64,000 bases of DNA from Kribbella amoyensis (GTDB taxonomy: Bacteria > Actinomycetota > Actinomycetes > Propionibacteriales > Kribbellaceae). The position numbers and the translations under genes are program-made. How positions within the stretch are numbered: position 1 is the first letter of the stretch; every line of letters begins with the position of its first letter. Under the pieces are notes generated by a model. That model did not search any database and was not told the origin of the DNA. It was given only the letters and a program-made list of their open reading frames with translations. This document shows, one piece after another, positions 16,428 through 25,341 of this stretch. Where the stretch lies: positions 116,336 through 180,335 of the forward strand of contig NZ_VIVK01000004.1 of NCBI RefSeq assembly GCF_007828865.1, read 5' to 3'.

Positions 16428-17918
16428 ATGACGACCCAACCGAACGCGTACGAAGAGACCGAAGACGTCGACCTCGACCTGATCCAGGACGACGCGCTCG
16501 ACGACGAGGACACTTCGTCGTCGGGGTACGACTACGAACAATCGACCGAGGGCCTCGACCTCGAGGAACGCCAGGCGCTGCGGCGCGTGGTCGGGATGTC
16601 GACCGAGCTGACCGACATCAGCGAGGTCGAGTACCGCAAGTTGCTGCTGGAGCGGGTGCTGCTGGTCGGCGTCTGGACCGAAGGCAGCGCCGAGGACGCG
16701 GAGAACTCGCTCACCGAGCTGAAGCTGCTGGCCGAGACGGCCGGTTCCGAGGTGCTCGACGGCGTGATCCAGCGCCGGAAGAAGCCGGACCCGGCGACCT
16801 TCATCGGTTCCGGCAAGGTGCAGGACCTGCGCCAGCTGGTCGCCGCGCTGGGCGCCGACACCGTGATCGCGGACGGCGAGCTGGCCCCGGCGCAGCTGCG
16901 CAACCTGGAGGACCGGCTGAAGGTCAAGGTGGTCGACCGGACCGCGCTGATCCTGGACATCTTCGCCCAGCACGCGAAGAGCAAGGAAGGCAAGGCCCAG
17001 GTCGAGCTGGCCCAGCTGCAGTACATGAAGCAGCGGCTGCGCGGCTGGGGTGGGAACCTGTCCCGCCAGGCCGGTGGCCGGGTGGGTGCGGCCGGTGGCG
17101 GTATCGGTGGCCGTGGTCCCGGTGAGACCAAGATCGAGACCGACCGGCGCCGGATCAACACCAAGATCTCCAAGCTCCGCCGGGAGCTGAAGGACATGAA
17201 GAGCACCCGGTCGACGATGCGGCAGGAACGCCGCCGGCACGCGGTCCCCTCGGTGGCGATCGCGGGGTACACCAACGCCGGCAAGTCCTCGCTGCTGAAC
17301 GCGATCACCGGGGCGGGCGTGCTGGTCGAGAACGCGCTGTTCGCGACCCTGGACCCGACCACCCGCCGGACCACCACGTCCGACGGCCGGGTCTACACGT
17401 TCACCGACACGGTCGGGTTCGTCCGGCACCTGCCGCACGACATCGTCGAGGCGTTCCGCTCGACGCTGGAGGAGGTCGCGGACGCGGACCTGCTGCTGCA
17501 CGTGGTGGACGGTTCGCACCCCGACCCGCTGGCCCAGATCCACGCGGTCCGCGAGGTGCTCGGCGAGATCAACGCCACCGACGTCCCGGAGATCATCGTG
17601 ATCAACAAGGGCGACCTGGCGGACCCGATCGCGCTGGCACCGGTCCTGCACCGGGAGCCCCGGGCGCTCGTCGTCTCGGCCCGGACCGGCGAGGGCATCG
17701 ACAAGCTGAAGGAGCTCGTCGAGGCGTCCCTGCCGCAGCCGGACATCGCGGTCGAGGCGCTGCTGCCGTACGACCGGGGCGACCTGGTCTCCCGGATCCA
17801 CTCCGAGGGCGCGGTCGACCAGCTCGAGCACACCGCCGAAGGCACCCGCCTCACGGCGCGGGTGCACCCGGCCCTGGCCGGCGAGCTCACGCCGTACCAG
17901 GTGGCGACGACCAGCTAG
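16428..17918 (+). CDS. hflX: Ribosome-associated GTPase HflX
   Basis: GTPase that binds the 50S subunit and splits stalled ribosomes. The 496-residue protein has the HflX N-terminal domain with ATFIGSGKVQDL, the Gly-rich linker GGRVGAAGGGIGGRGPGETK, a coiled-coil (about 235-270), then the G domain with G1 GYTNAGKSS (280-288), G3 DTVGFVRHLP and G4 NKGD. ATG 16428 has GGAAGG upstream. A GACCCC/GGGGTC hairpin lies between dapF and this gene. An excellent terminator follows. Confidence 0.95.
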   Translation: MTTQPNAYEETEDVDLDLIQDDALDDEDTSSSGYDYEQSTEGLDLEERQALRRVVGMSTELTDISEVEYRKLLLERVLLVGVWTEGSAEDAENSLTELKLLAETAGSEVLDGVIQRRKKPDPATFIGSGKVQDLRQLVAALGADTVIADGELAPAQLRNLEDRLKVKVVDRTALILDIFAQHAKSKEGKAQVELAQLQYMKQRLRGWGGNLSRQAGGRVGAAGGGIGGRGPGETKIETDRRRINTKISKLRRELKDMKSTRSTMRQERRRHAVPSVAIAGYTNAGKSSLLNAITGAGVLVENALFATLDPTTRRTTTSDGRVYTFTDTVGFVRHLPHDIVEAFRSTLEEVADADLLLHVVDGSHPDPLAQIHAVREVLGEINATDVPEIIVINKGDLADPIALAPVLHREPRALVVSARTGEGIDKLKELVEASLPQPDIAVEALLPYDRGDLVSRIHSEGAVDQLEHTAEGTRLTARVHPALAGELTPYQVATTS

Positions 17919-17942
17919 GTCGTGTCCTCAGCGCAGTACCGA

Positions 17943-17986
17943 CAGAAGTCCCCGGGGAGTTCGGCTCCCCGGGGACTTCTGCTTTT
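17943..17986 (+). terminator. Intrinsic terminator after hflX
   Basis: A perfect 17-bp stem (17943-17959 with 17965-17981), TTCGG loop and a following CTTTT. It sits between convergent genes. Confidence 0.92.
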
Positions 17987-18768
17987 CAGAGGGGGCTCAG
18001 GTCGGGGGAGACCTCGCCGGCCAGCCAGGTGGCGAGGGTGGCGTCGAAGCGCTGGGGGTCTTCGACGTTCCAGATGTGGTGCATCTTGGGGACCAGGCGG
18101 GTCTGCGCGTGGGGGACCGCCGCGGCGAGCGCCTGAAGGGATCGGTGGACGACCCGGGGTTCGCGTTCACCGGCGACCAGGAGCAGCGGGCCGGGGTACT
18201 TGGTGAGGCCGGGTGGGATGCCGCCGGCATGGACGTCGTCGAGCATGCGGCGGGCGGTCTCGCGATGGACGGAGAGGCCGTGGCGGACATAGAGGTCGCG
18301 GGAGTCGGCGGGCAGCCGGAAGCCGGCCGCGAGCGCCTTCCAGAACCACGGGGAGTCCCAGAAAGTCAGCTGCAGTCGCGCCAGCGCCCGCGAGAACCCT
18401 TTCACCGGCAGGACCGGCGCACCGCTGACGAGGACCGACGCGGCGCTCCCCGGGTGTCTGGCAGCGAGATGAAGAGCCACCGCGCCACCCAGCGACAGGC
18501 CGACCACGTGGAAGCGCGGGCTCCCGGTCAGGTGCTCGACACGGGTCACGACGTCGTCGGCCCCACCTCCTAGCCCGGGCCACGGCTCCTCGGTACGCCG
18601 CCCGAATCCTGGCAGGTCGGGTGTGACGACTGTGCGGTGACTCAACGCGTCGAGCTGCGGTTCCCACATCCAGTTCGCCACGTTGCCGCCGTGCAGGAGT
18701 ACGACGGGGAGGTCGTCGTCAGCGTCGTTCTTGGTCGCCGGGTGCACCTCGGGGAACGCCGTGGTCAT
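17986..18768 (-). CDS. Alpha/beta hydrolase
   Basis: A 260-residue alpha/beta-hydrolase-fold protein. The oxyanion-hole motif LLHGGNVANWMW, the nucleophile elbow VVGLSLGGAVAL and a late catalytic His (MHHIWNVEDP) are all visible. No signal peptide, so cytosolic; the substrate is unknown (esterase, lactonase or C-C hydrolase). The start at 18768 overlaps the PadR stop as ATGA and has GAAGGAG upstream, so the pair is an operon and the regulator probably controls this enzyme. Confidence 0.88.
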   Translation of the reverse strand: MTTAFPEVHPATKNDADDDLPVVLLHGGNVANWMWEPQLDALSHRTVVTPDLPGFGRRTEEPWPGLGGGADDVVTRVEHLTGSPRFHVVGLSLGGAVALHLAARHPGSAASVLVSGAPVLPVKGFSRALARLQLTFWDSPWFWKALAAGFRLPADSRDLYVRHGLSVHRETARRMLDDVHAGGIPPGLTKYPGPLLLVAGEREPRVVHRSLQALAAAVPHAQTRLVPKMHHIWNVEDPQRFDATLATWLAGEVSPDLSPL

Positions 18769-19286
18769 GTCAGCTCCTTCTCGACGTCGTCGAGCCACGC
18801 CAGCTCGGTCCGGGTGTGGCGGAGCCCGTTGTCGAGCGTGGCGAGTCGCACCCGCTCGGCGCGGGTGGCCGGCTCGGGAGCTTCGTCGCGGATCGTCTCG
18901 AGATTCGTGAGCAGAGCACGCGCCGCATCCCGGCGACGGCCCAGCAACTCCGCGACCTCGGCGGCATCGAGCTCGCCGGCGAAGAACACGCGCGCCAGGA
19001 AGGCGTCGCGTTCAGGTTGCCGATCGAGCTCGGAGACCAGCCACTCGTGCAGGGTGGCCCGACCCGCGGCGGTGATGCGGTGCTCCTGCCGGTCGGGCCC
19101 GGCCGCGCCCGGCACCTTGCGGACGGCGACCAGTCCGTCGGCGACGAGGGCCGCCAGGGTGCGGTAGATCTGCGCCTTGTCGGCCGACCAGAAGTTGTTC
19201 GCGGTCGAGTCGAAGTGCCGCTTCAGGTCGTAGCCCGACATCGGCCCGATCGCCAGGAAGCCGAGGATGATGCGCTGCAGGATCAC
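18765..19286 (-). CDS. PadR-family transcriptional regulator
   Basis: A 173-residue PadR regulator: N-terminal winged helix (ILGFLAIGPMSGYDLKRHF, KAQIYRTLAALVADGLV) and a C-terminal helical dimerisation domain (Vir_act_alpha_C type). GTG 19286 lies close to the promoter, giving a very short leader. An inverted repeat overlapping that promoter suggests autorepression. It forms an operon with the hydrolase gene. Confidence 0.9.
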   Translation of the reverse strand: MILQRIILGFLAIGPMSGYDLKRHFDSTANNFWSADKAQIYRTLAALVADGLVAVRKVPGAAGPDRQEHRITAAGRATLHEWLVSELDRQPERDAFLARVFFAGELDAAEVAELLGRRRDAARALLTNLETIRDEAPEPATRAERVRLATLDNGLRHTRTELAWLDDVEKELT

Positions 19287-19290
19287 TCAG

Positions 19291-19326
19291 CTAGTAGACA
19301 ACACACCTAGATGATTTGTCCACTAG
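19291..19326 (-). promoter_or_regulatory. Promoter with inverted-repeat operator for padR-hydrolase
   Basis: CTAGTAGACAA (19291-19301) and TTGTCCACTAG (19316-19326) form 11-bp arms with one mismatch and a 14-bp spacer. On the minus strand TGGACA and TCTACT are spaced like -35 and -10 elements inside these arms. Such a layout is typical of an autorepressed regulator. Confidence 0.6.
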
Positions 19327-19337
19327 CCCAGAACAGG

Positions 19338-19375
19338 CCGGAGGCCCCGGGGAGCGAACTCCCCGGGGCCTCCGG
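19338..19375 (-). terminator. Terminator of the M6 peptidase gene
   Basis: A perfect 17-bp stem (19338-19354 with 19359-19375) and a CGAA tetraloop, about 20 bp beyond the stop of the leftward peptidase gene. Confidence 0.85.
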
Positions 19376-19392
19376 TGCTGGTGCTCAGGGCC

Positions 19393-21756
19393 TCACTTGC
19401 GGGCCGAGACCTGCACCTTCATCGAGGTGCCGGTGCGCGACTGCACGGTGATGTTGACCTTGTTGTTCGGGACCTTCACGCCGGCCGTCGGCTGGTCCGG
19501 GGACCAGTAGCTCTTGCCGTCGTTGAACGTCTTGACCGCGTCCTGGCCGCGGATGTAGCTGGGCTGACCGTTCACGTGCAGGGTGATCGAGTCCGCCTTC
19601 TCCAGGCCGAACGGCGCGTCGTAGCCGGCCACCCGCGGACGCCAGAGCTGGCCGTCGAGGCGGTTGATCGGCGTCGGGTGCGAGTCGATCGGCAGGACGA
19701 GACCCTCACCCGGGTGCTCGTTGGTGTTGTTGTCCGACTGCGAGGTGTCCCAGTACCAGATCAGCAGGCCGTCCTGGTACGGGAAGTGCTCCACCTTGTC
19801 CGGCAGCGCGGAGCCGAAGCCGAAGTTGTACGGCCCGGTCTTCAGGTGCTGGTCGTACGCGGTGTAGTTGATGTGCGAAGCCAGGTAGTAGTTGTCGTGC
19901 AGGCTGGTGAAGCTCGCACCCTGGGACGTGAAGCCGTTCAGGGTCCAGCCCTCCGGCGACGACTCCGCGCCCGAGTCGACCACGGTGGTCGTGCCCGAGG
20001 TCACCTTGATCGCGTCGGCGAAGAAGCCCTTGCCGCCCGCCGCCGGGTCGGTGGTGTAGCGGAACTGCAGCCCGATCGTCTTGCCCTGGTACGCGGACAG
20101 GTCGAACTCGGCCGGCTGCCAGCCGTCGCTGGTGCCGTCGATGCCGTTGCCCTCGTCCGGGTTGGTGATGGAGCCGGCGATCGGCTTGTAGCCGGTGCCG
20201 TCGTTCACCTCGACGTAGGCGTAGTCACAGGCGGTCGTACCGCAGTCCTCGATGTCCCAGTTCGCCTGGAACGTGAGCTTCGCGGCGCCGGCCGGCAGGG
20301 TGACCTGACGGTTCATCGTGTGGGTGAACTGGTTGCCCGCACCGCTCCACCAGGACTTGCTGCCCTCGGCCGGTGGGACCAGTTCGTTGACCTTCTCCTT
20401 CTTCGGCAGCGTGACCACGAGGCCCTGGGCCTTCTTCGAGTTGTACTCGTGCGGGCCGAGGTCCACGGTCCGGGTCTGACCCGCCTTGACGATCTCGTAG
20501 TCGAGCCAGCCGAGCTGCAGCTTGTCCCAGGCGCCGAGGTCGGCCGCCTGCTCGCCGATGCCGCCGTCGGACGGCTTGCCGACCCGGCTCTGCGCCATGA
20601 TCGTCCACCAGTTCACGCCGTTCTCGACCGCGGCACCCGAGGTGTCGTAGTGGTCCGGCAGGCCGAGGTCGTGGCCGTACTCGTGCGCGAAGACGCTGAC
20701 GCCGCCGTTCTCCGGCTGGATCGTGTAGTCGCCGACCCACAGACCGGTGTCGCCGAGCTGGGCGCCGCCGGCCGGGTTGTTGGCCGGGCCACCGGCCAGA
20801 CCGACGTACCAGCGGTGCGACCAGATCGCGTCCTCGCCCTGCCACGGGTCGCCGTCGGCCTGGTCGCCGCCGGAGTGGACGATCTGGAAGTGGTCGATGT
20901 AGCCGTCCGGCTCGTTGAAGTCGCCGTCACCGTCGTAGTCGTAGCGGTCCCACTGGTCGAACGTCTTCAGCTCGGCGGTGATCTGCGCCGTCGTCCGGCC
21001 GGCCGCCTTCTGGTCCGCGACCCACTGGTTCACCGCGTCCCGGACCAGGGCCCAGGTGTTGTTGCAGACGTTGCCGCCGCACGGGTAGCCGTTCGACCGG
21101 CCGTACCGGGCCTCGTTGTACTGCACCTTGACCCAGTCGGTGACCGTGCCGGACACCGAGTAGCGGCCCGAGGACTGCTTCTCATAGTACTTCTTCACCG
21201 AGTTGCCGGCGCCGAAGTACATGTCCTGGAAGTGCTTCTGGTTGTAGTCGGCCTGCCAGACGGTCGAGTTGTCGACCGAGCGGTCCGGCGCCGGGATCTC
21301 GTTGTGCAGCGGGCCGTCGAAGCGGGCCGGTCCGGGGAAGTTCGGCGAGGTGTCCTGGTCGGGGTAGCTCGGGTGCCGCTCGTTCCCGAACTCGGCCAGG
21401 ACGACGAAGATCCGGTCGGTCTTCTCCCGGTTCAGCTCGACGTACTGGTCGACCTTGCCCTGGGCGTTGCGCTTGCCCTGGGCACCGGCCGCCTTGGTAC
21501 CGACCTTGACCACGGTGCTGGCACCGCGCTTCTCGGTCTTGGCGCTGCCGTTCAGGACCTGGGTCAGGGCCTCCTCGCGCAGCTCACGGCGCTTGTCCTC
21601 GAGCGGGCTGGACAGTTCGTCGGAGACCGCGGCGGGCTCGCTCGTCCCGACCGCGGGGGCGCCCTGGGGCGGGGCGGCGGACCCGGACGAGGCGAAGCTC
21701 AGTCCGATCGTCGCCGCCAGAGCCAGGCTGAACAGCCCGGCGGATACTTTGCGCAC
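19393..21756 (-). CDS. Secreted M6 (immune inhibitor A-type) metalloprotease
   Basis: A 787-residue secreted zinc protease. A Sec signal peptide (LFSLALAATIGLSFASSGSA) is followed by a propeptide, then the M6 catalytic domain with HEYGHDLGLPDHYDTSG, where HExxH and the third ligand Asp/His are seen. A C-terminal region with CGTTACDY and two beta-sandwich-like segments (about 480-640) resembles the immune inhibitor A family. GTG 21756 follows AGGAGGGG. Calcium-binding style DYDGDGDFNEPDG lies near residue 290. Extracellular protein degradation is the likely role. Confidence 0.93.
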   Translation of the reverse strand: MRKVSAGLFSLALAATIGLSFASSGSAAPPQGAPAVGTSEPAAVSDELSSPLEDKRRELREEALTQVLNGSAKTEKRGASTVVKVGTKAAGAQGKRNAQGKVDQYVELNREKTDRIFVVLAEFGNERHPSYPDQDTSPNFPGPARFDGPLHNEIPAPDRSVDNSTVWQADYNQKHFQDMYFGAGNSVKKYYEKQSSGRYSVSGTVTDWVKVQYNEARYGRSNGYPCGGNVCNNTWALVRDAVNQWVADQKAAGRTTAQITAELKTFDQWDRYDYDGDGDFNEPDGYIDHFQIVHSGGDQADGDPWQGEDAIWSHRWYVGLAGGPANNPAGGAQLGDTGLWVGDYTIQPENGGVSVFAHEYGHDLGLPDHYDTSGAAVENGVNWWTIMAQSRVGKPSDGGIGEQAADLGAWDKLQLGWLDYEIVKAGQTRTVDLGPHEYNSKKAQGLVVTLPKKEKVNELVPPAEGSKSWWSGAGNQFTHTMNRQVTLPAGAAKLTFQANWDIEDCGTTACDYAYVEVNDGTGYKPIAGSITNPDEGNGIDGTSDGWQPAEFDLSAYQGKTIGLQFRYTTDPAAGGKGFFADAIKVTSGTTTVVDSGAESSPEGWTLNGFTSQGASFTSLHDNYYLASHINYTAYDQHLKTGPYNFGFGSALPDKVEHFPYQDGLLIWYWDTSQSDNNTNEHPGEGLVLPIDSHPTPINRLDGQLWRPRVAGYDAPFGLEKADSITLHVNGQPSYIRGQDAVKTFNDGKSYWSPDQPTAGVKVPNNKVNITVQSRTGTSMKVQVSARK

Positions 21757-21929
21757 GATTCCCCTCCTGCAGGTATGTGGCCCGCTACGCGCGGTTCGTG
21801 ACTTGACGCAGCGTGACCGTGTGCTCCCCCGAGCGTGTACTTCTGCGCGACAGTACGGGCAAACCCGGCTTTCCAGGAAGTGGTTCGGGCAAAATCCCGC
21901 CGCTTCGTCGGGGAATCCTGCACGCGGGT

Positions 21930-21947
21930 CTGAGTAGTACCACTCAG
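21930..21947. promoter_or_regulatory. Palindromic operator, MacR-like site
   Basis: CTGAGTAGTACCACTCAG is an 18-bp palindrome with mismatches only at positions 7 and 12. It resembles the published Streptomyces MacR consensus TGAGTACnnGTACTCA. It lies 57 bp before the macS-like start and in the intergenic region shared with the M6 peptidase gene. Confidence 0.65.
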
Positions 21948-22004
21948 GTCACTGGAGTAGGACGACGCAGGGTCGCGGCCCGCCCGGTTGGCAGACTGTC
22001 CGCC

Positions 22005-23162
22005 ATGACGTCGGAGACCGGGCCGGGCCGGGGCGAGTCCGCGGGCGAGTCCGCCGACCTGCTGCTGCCGCTGTGGCGGGCGCTGGTGGTGTTCCGGATG
22101 ATCACCTGGGGATTCGCCTGCTTCGGCGTGTGGACCCGGTGGGACGGCATCGTCCGGCCGTCCGGCGCCGTCCTGCAGTTGGCGATCATGGGCGTCTGGA
22201 CCGTGATCGCGTCGATCGGGTACAGCCGGCACTGGGGCCGCCGCAACACCCGGCTCGCGGTCGCCGACCTTCTCGTCACCGTCGGCTGCATGTACGCCAC
22301 CCTGCTGGCCCAGCCGCTGCTCGACATCCGCGCCGGCGCCTCGGTCCTCACCTCGGTCTGGGCCGCGGGACCGGTGATCGCGCTGGCGATCTCGCGGGGC
22401 CGCGACGGCGGTCTGTTGGGGGCGGCAACCATCAGCCTCGCGCTGCTGTCCCTGCGCGGCGTCGACAACGCGGCGAAGATGCTGAGCAACGTGCAGCTCC
22501 TGCTGGTCGCCGGCATCGTCGTCGGGTACGCCGCGAGTACGATGCGGGCCGCGAACCGCCGGCTCCGTGAGGCGATCGCCGCCGAGAGCGCCACCGCGGA
22601 ACGGTTGCGCCTCAGCCGGTCGATCCACGACGGCGTCCTCCAGGTCCTCGCCCAGGTCCAGCGCCGGGGGACCGCGATCGGCGGCGAGGCGGTCGAGCTG
22701 GCCGGGCTGGCGGCCGAGCAGGAGGTTGCCCTGCGCACCTTGATGGCCTCGCGGCCGGTCGACGGCGCGGGTGGCCGGGCCGACCTGTGCGGACTGTTGT
22801 TGCCGCTGGCCACTACCCGGGTGGACGTGGTGGTGCCGGCGGACCAGGTGATGGTGCCGGCCGCCGTGGCCGCCGAACTGGTCGCCGCGGTGAAGGAGGC
22901 GCTCAGCAACGTGGACAAGCACGCCGGTCCGGACGCGCGGGCGTGGGTCGTGGTCGAGGACCTCGGGACCGACGTGCTGGTCTCGGTCCGCGACGACGGA
23001 GCCGGCACGACGCCGGACCGGCTGGACCGGGCCGGCGCGGACGGTCACCTCGGGGTGAGCCAGTCCATCCGCGGCCGGATCCGCGACCTCGGCGGCTCCG
23101 TCGGAGTCCGTACCGCGCCCGGCGAGGGCACCGAGTGGGAGATGAAGGTGAGCAGGACATGA
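22005..23162 (+). CDS. macS: MacS-type sensor histidine kinase
   Basis: A 385-residue membrane sensor kinase. The N-terminal half has five or six transmembrane helices (PLWRALVVFRMITWGFACFG opens the first), resembling the MacS family. The HisKA_3 segment RLSRSIHDGVLQVLAQVQR holds the phospho-accepting His, and the ATPase domain shows KEALSNVDKHAG and VRDDGAG. ATG 22005 is the first in the conserved frame. Its stop overlaps the response-regulator start as ATGA. In Streptomyces, MacRS controls genes for membrane and cell-surface proteins and sporulation; the target set here is unknown. Confidence 0.88.
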   Translation: MTSETGPGRGESAGESADLLLPLWRALVVFRMITWGFACFGVWTRWDGIVRPSGAVLQLAIMGVWTVIASIGYSRHWGRRNTRLAVADLLVTVGCMYATLLAQPLLDIRAGASVLTSVWAAGPVIALAISRGRDGGLLGAATISLALLSLRGVDNAAKMLSNVQLLLVAGIVVGYAASTMRAANRRLREAIAAESATAERLRLSRSIHDGVLQVLAQVQRRGTAIGGEAVELAGLAAEQEVALRTLMASRPVDGAGGRADLCGLLLPLATTRVDVVVPADQVMVPAAVAAELVAAVKEALSNVDKHAGPDARAWVVVEDLGTDVLVSVRDDGAGTTPDRLDRAGADGHLGVSQSIRGRIRDLGGSVGVRTAPGEGTEWEMKVSRT

Positions 23163-23803
23163 CGGTCCGGGTGATGATCGTGGACGACCATCCGATGTGG
23201 CGCGAGGGCGTGGCCCGCGACCTCGGCAGCCGCGGGTACGACGTGTGCGCGACTGCCGCCGACGTGCCGAGCGCGGTCCGGATCGCCCGGGCGACCACCC
23301 CCGACGTGGTGGTGATGGACCTGCAACTCGGCGACGCGTCCGGGGTCGACGCCACCCGCGAGATCACGGCCGCGCTGCCGGACACCAGGGTGCTGGTGTT
23401 GTCGGCGAGCGGCGAGCAGAGCGATGTCCTGGACGCCGTGAAGAACGGGGCGTCCGGGTACCTGGTGAAGTCGGCCTCGCTGGACGAGTTCGACGCGGCG
23501 GTGCGGCGGACGGCCGAAGGGGATGCCGTCTTCAGCGCGGGGCTCGCGGGGTTGCTGCTGGGGGAGTACCGGCGGTTGGGCGGCGCGGGCCCCGAAGTGC
23601 CGCAGCTGACCGACCGGGAGACCGAGGTACTCCGCCTGGTCGCGCGGGGCCTTACTGCCAAGCAGATCGCGACCCGGCTGGTCCTTTCGCATCGCACGGT
23701 GGAGAACCACGTGCAGAACACGCTGCGCAAACTCCAGCTGCACAACCGGGCCGAGCTGGTTCGCTTCGCCATCGAGAACGGGCTCGACGCGGACGAGGCG
23801 TAG
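23159..23803 (+). CDS. macR: NarL/LuxR-type response regulator, MacR-like
   Basis: A 214-residue response regulator: receiver domain with VDDHPMWREG and phosphorylatable Asp in VVVMDLQLGD (Asp53 region), Lys in GYLVKSA, and a C-terminal LuxR HTH (LTDRETEVLRLVARGLTAKQ to RTVENHVQNTLRKLQ). Translation is coupled to the kinase. The palindrome at 21930-21947 is a likely site for autoregulation. Confidence 0.93.
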   Translation: MTVRVMIVDDHPMWREGVARDLGSRGYDVCATAADVPSAVRIARATTPDVVVMDLQLGDASGVDATREITAALPDTRVLVLSASGEQSDVLDAVKNGASGYLVKSASLDEFDAAVRRTAEGDAVFSAGLAGLLLGEYRRLGGAGPEVPQLTDRETEVLRLVARGLTAKQIATRLVLSHRTVENHVQNTLRKLQLHNRAELVRFAIENGLDADEA

Positions 23804-23811
23804 AACTTGGT

Positions 23812-23850
23812 GCATCGCCGCACCGGCCGGTGGAGCCGGTGCGGCGATGC
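23812..23850. terminator. Bidirectional terminator
   Basis: A perfect 15-bp stem (23812-23826 with 23836-23850) and a nine-base loop between the convergent response-regulator and S8 peptidase genes. Confidence 0.88.
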
Positions 23851-23861
23851 TGTTGCGGGCG

Positions 23862-25058
23862 CTACAGGCCGTTGGTGAAGAGGAGGCGGTTGACCGTGCC
23901 GCCCGTGCCGCCGCCGCTGACGACGTTCGGGGTGGCGTTGGTCTCGAGGTACGACTTCACTGTCGCCGGGGTGGCCGACGGGCTGGTCTGCAGGTAGAGC
24001 GCGGCGACGCCGGCGACGTGCGGGGTCGCCATCGACGTGCCGTTGTACGAGCCGGTGGTGTTGCCCGGCAGGGTGGACACGATCGCGGACCCGGGTGCGT
24101 ACACGTCGACGCAGGCGCCGGTGCTGGAGTACGAGGCCCGCGCGTCCGTGTTCGTGGTCGCCGCGGTGACCAGGGCGGTCTCGATCTTGCGCGGCAGCCG
24201 GTCGCACGAGTTCGCCCCGGTGTTGCCCGCCGACGCGGCCAGGAAGACCCCGGAGTTGATCATCGCCCGGAGCGAGTTCTCCAGGGTGGTGTTCGGGCTG
24301 AAGTTCCACGACGCGTTGGCGACCGCGGGCTTCACCGCGTTCCGGGTGACCCAGTCGACCGCGGCGATCGCGGCCGACGCGGTCCCGCCGCCACTGCAGT
24401 TGAGCCACTTCACCCCGTGCAGGCGGACCGACTTGGCCACGCCGTACGAAGTGGATCCGATGGTGCCGCCGACGTGGGTGCCGTGCCCGTTGCAGTCGGT
24501 GTTGTTGCTGTCCAGGCCGTTGAAGTCGAAGCTGGCCCGGCCGCCGAAGTTCGGGTGGCTCGGGTCGACGCCCGAGTCGATGATGTACGCGTGCACGCCG
24601 GTCCCGGTCCGGGTGTAGGTGTACGACTTCGACAACGGCAGGTTGCGCTGGTCGATCCGGTCGATGCCCCACGAGGGCGGGTTCGCCTGGGTGGTGTCGA
24701 TCGCGTTCTCGACGTAGACGTCCTGCGAGATCGCGACGACGTCCGGGCTCTTCCGCAACTCGGTCAGCTGGTCCGCGCTGAGCTTCGCGCTGAACCCGTT
24801 GACCGCGGTACTGAACTGCCGTTGCGGGGCGATCCCGAGGGACCGCTTGAGCTTGACGCCCTTGCGCAGCTCGACGATGTAGGTATCCGGCACGGCGCTC
24901 ACGCCGGCCTCGGCGGGAGCGGCCTGGACGGCGATGGTCCGGCCGGCGGGTTCGGGGACGGGCGCGGCTCCGGCAGCGCCTGCCGTGGTGAGGGCGGTGG
25001 TCAGGGCTACGGCCGGCACGACGGCGGCGACCAGAAGGGGGCGGAAACGACGACGCAC
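23862..25058 (-). CDS. Secreted subtilase (S8 serine peptidase, proteinase K type)
   Basis: A 398-residue preproenzyme: Sec signal peptide (LLVAAVVPAVALTTALTTAG), an I9-type inhibitory propeptide (DTYIVELRKGVK to VAISQDVYVE), then the S8 domain with the Asp in AYIIDSGVDPSHPNF, His in CNGHGTHVGGTIG and Ser in YNGTSMATPHVAGVAAL. Two Cys pairs fit extracellular folding. GTG 25058 follows GAGGAGG. It has its own promoter with an inverted repeat. Confidence 0.95.
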   Translation of the reverse strand: MRRRFRPLLVAAVVPAVALTTALTTAGAAGAAPVPEPAGRTIAVQAAPAEAGVSAVPDTYIVELRKGVKLKRSLGIAPQRQFSTAVNGFSAKLSADQLTELRKSPDVVAISQDVYVENAIDTTQANPPSWGIDRIDQRNLPLSKSYTYTRTGTGVHAYIIDSGVDPSHPNFGGRASFDFNGLDSNNTDCNGHGTHVGGTIGSTSYGVAKSVRLHGVKWLNCSGGGTASAAIAAVDWVTRNAVKPAVANASWNFSPNTTLENSLRAMINSGVFLAASAGNTGANSCDRLPRKIETALVTAATTNTDARASYSSTGACVDVYAPGSAIVSTLPGNTTGSYNGTSMATPHVAGVAALYLQTSPSATPATVKSYLETNATPNVVSGGGTGGTVNRLLFTNGL

Positions 25059-25146
25059 GGTTCCTCCTCGGGGAACTCGTCACCCAACGGGGCGGTGGTG
25101 GGTGGTCACACTCGGTTTCCGGGCGGTCACCGAGCGCGTGGCTGAG

Positions 25147-25176
25147 AAGTTAGGACGCACTCACCTGATGCGTCAA
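25147..25176 (-). promoter_or_regulatory. Promoter of the S8 peptidase gene with an inverted repeat
   Basis: On the minus strand TTGACG (25176-25171) and TAACTT (25152-25147) are separated by 18 bp. GACGCA (25154-25159) and TGCGTC (25169-25174) form an inverted repeat that covers the spacer and part of the -35, as expected for a repressor site. The leader would be about 80 bases. Confidence 0.6.
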
Positions 25177-25341
25177 TCAGTTCGGCCGCGCAGTGATGCC
25201 ATGGCACTGGGCTGCCGCCCCCGGACGTCTGCGATGCTGGGGCAGGACTTGCGGGCGTTCGTACACTGTGCGTTCCACGAACTGCGGTCTGCTCTGTGTC
25301 ACGACACCTGTACAGCGGGTGCCCATCCTCCGGAGGAAGTA

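Noticed and set aside
14682..17867. A leftward open frame of about 1060 codons across dapF and hflX
   Set aside because: It is the antisense shadow of well-supported genes, made possible by high GC content. The translation is His/Arg/Val-rich with no domain.
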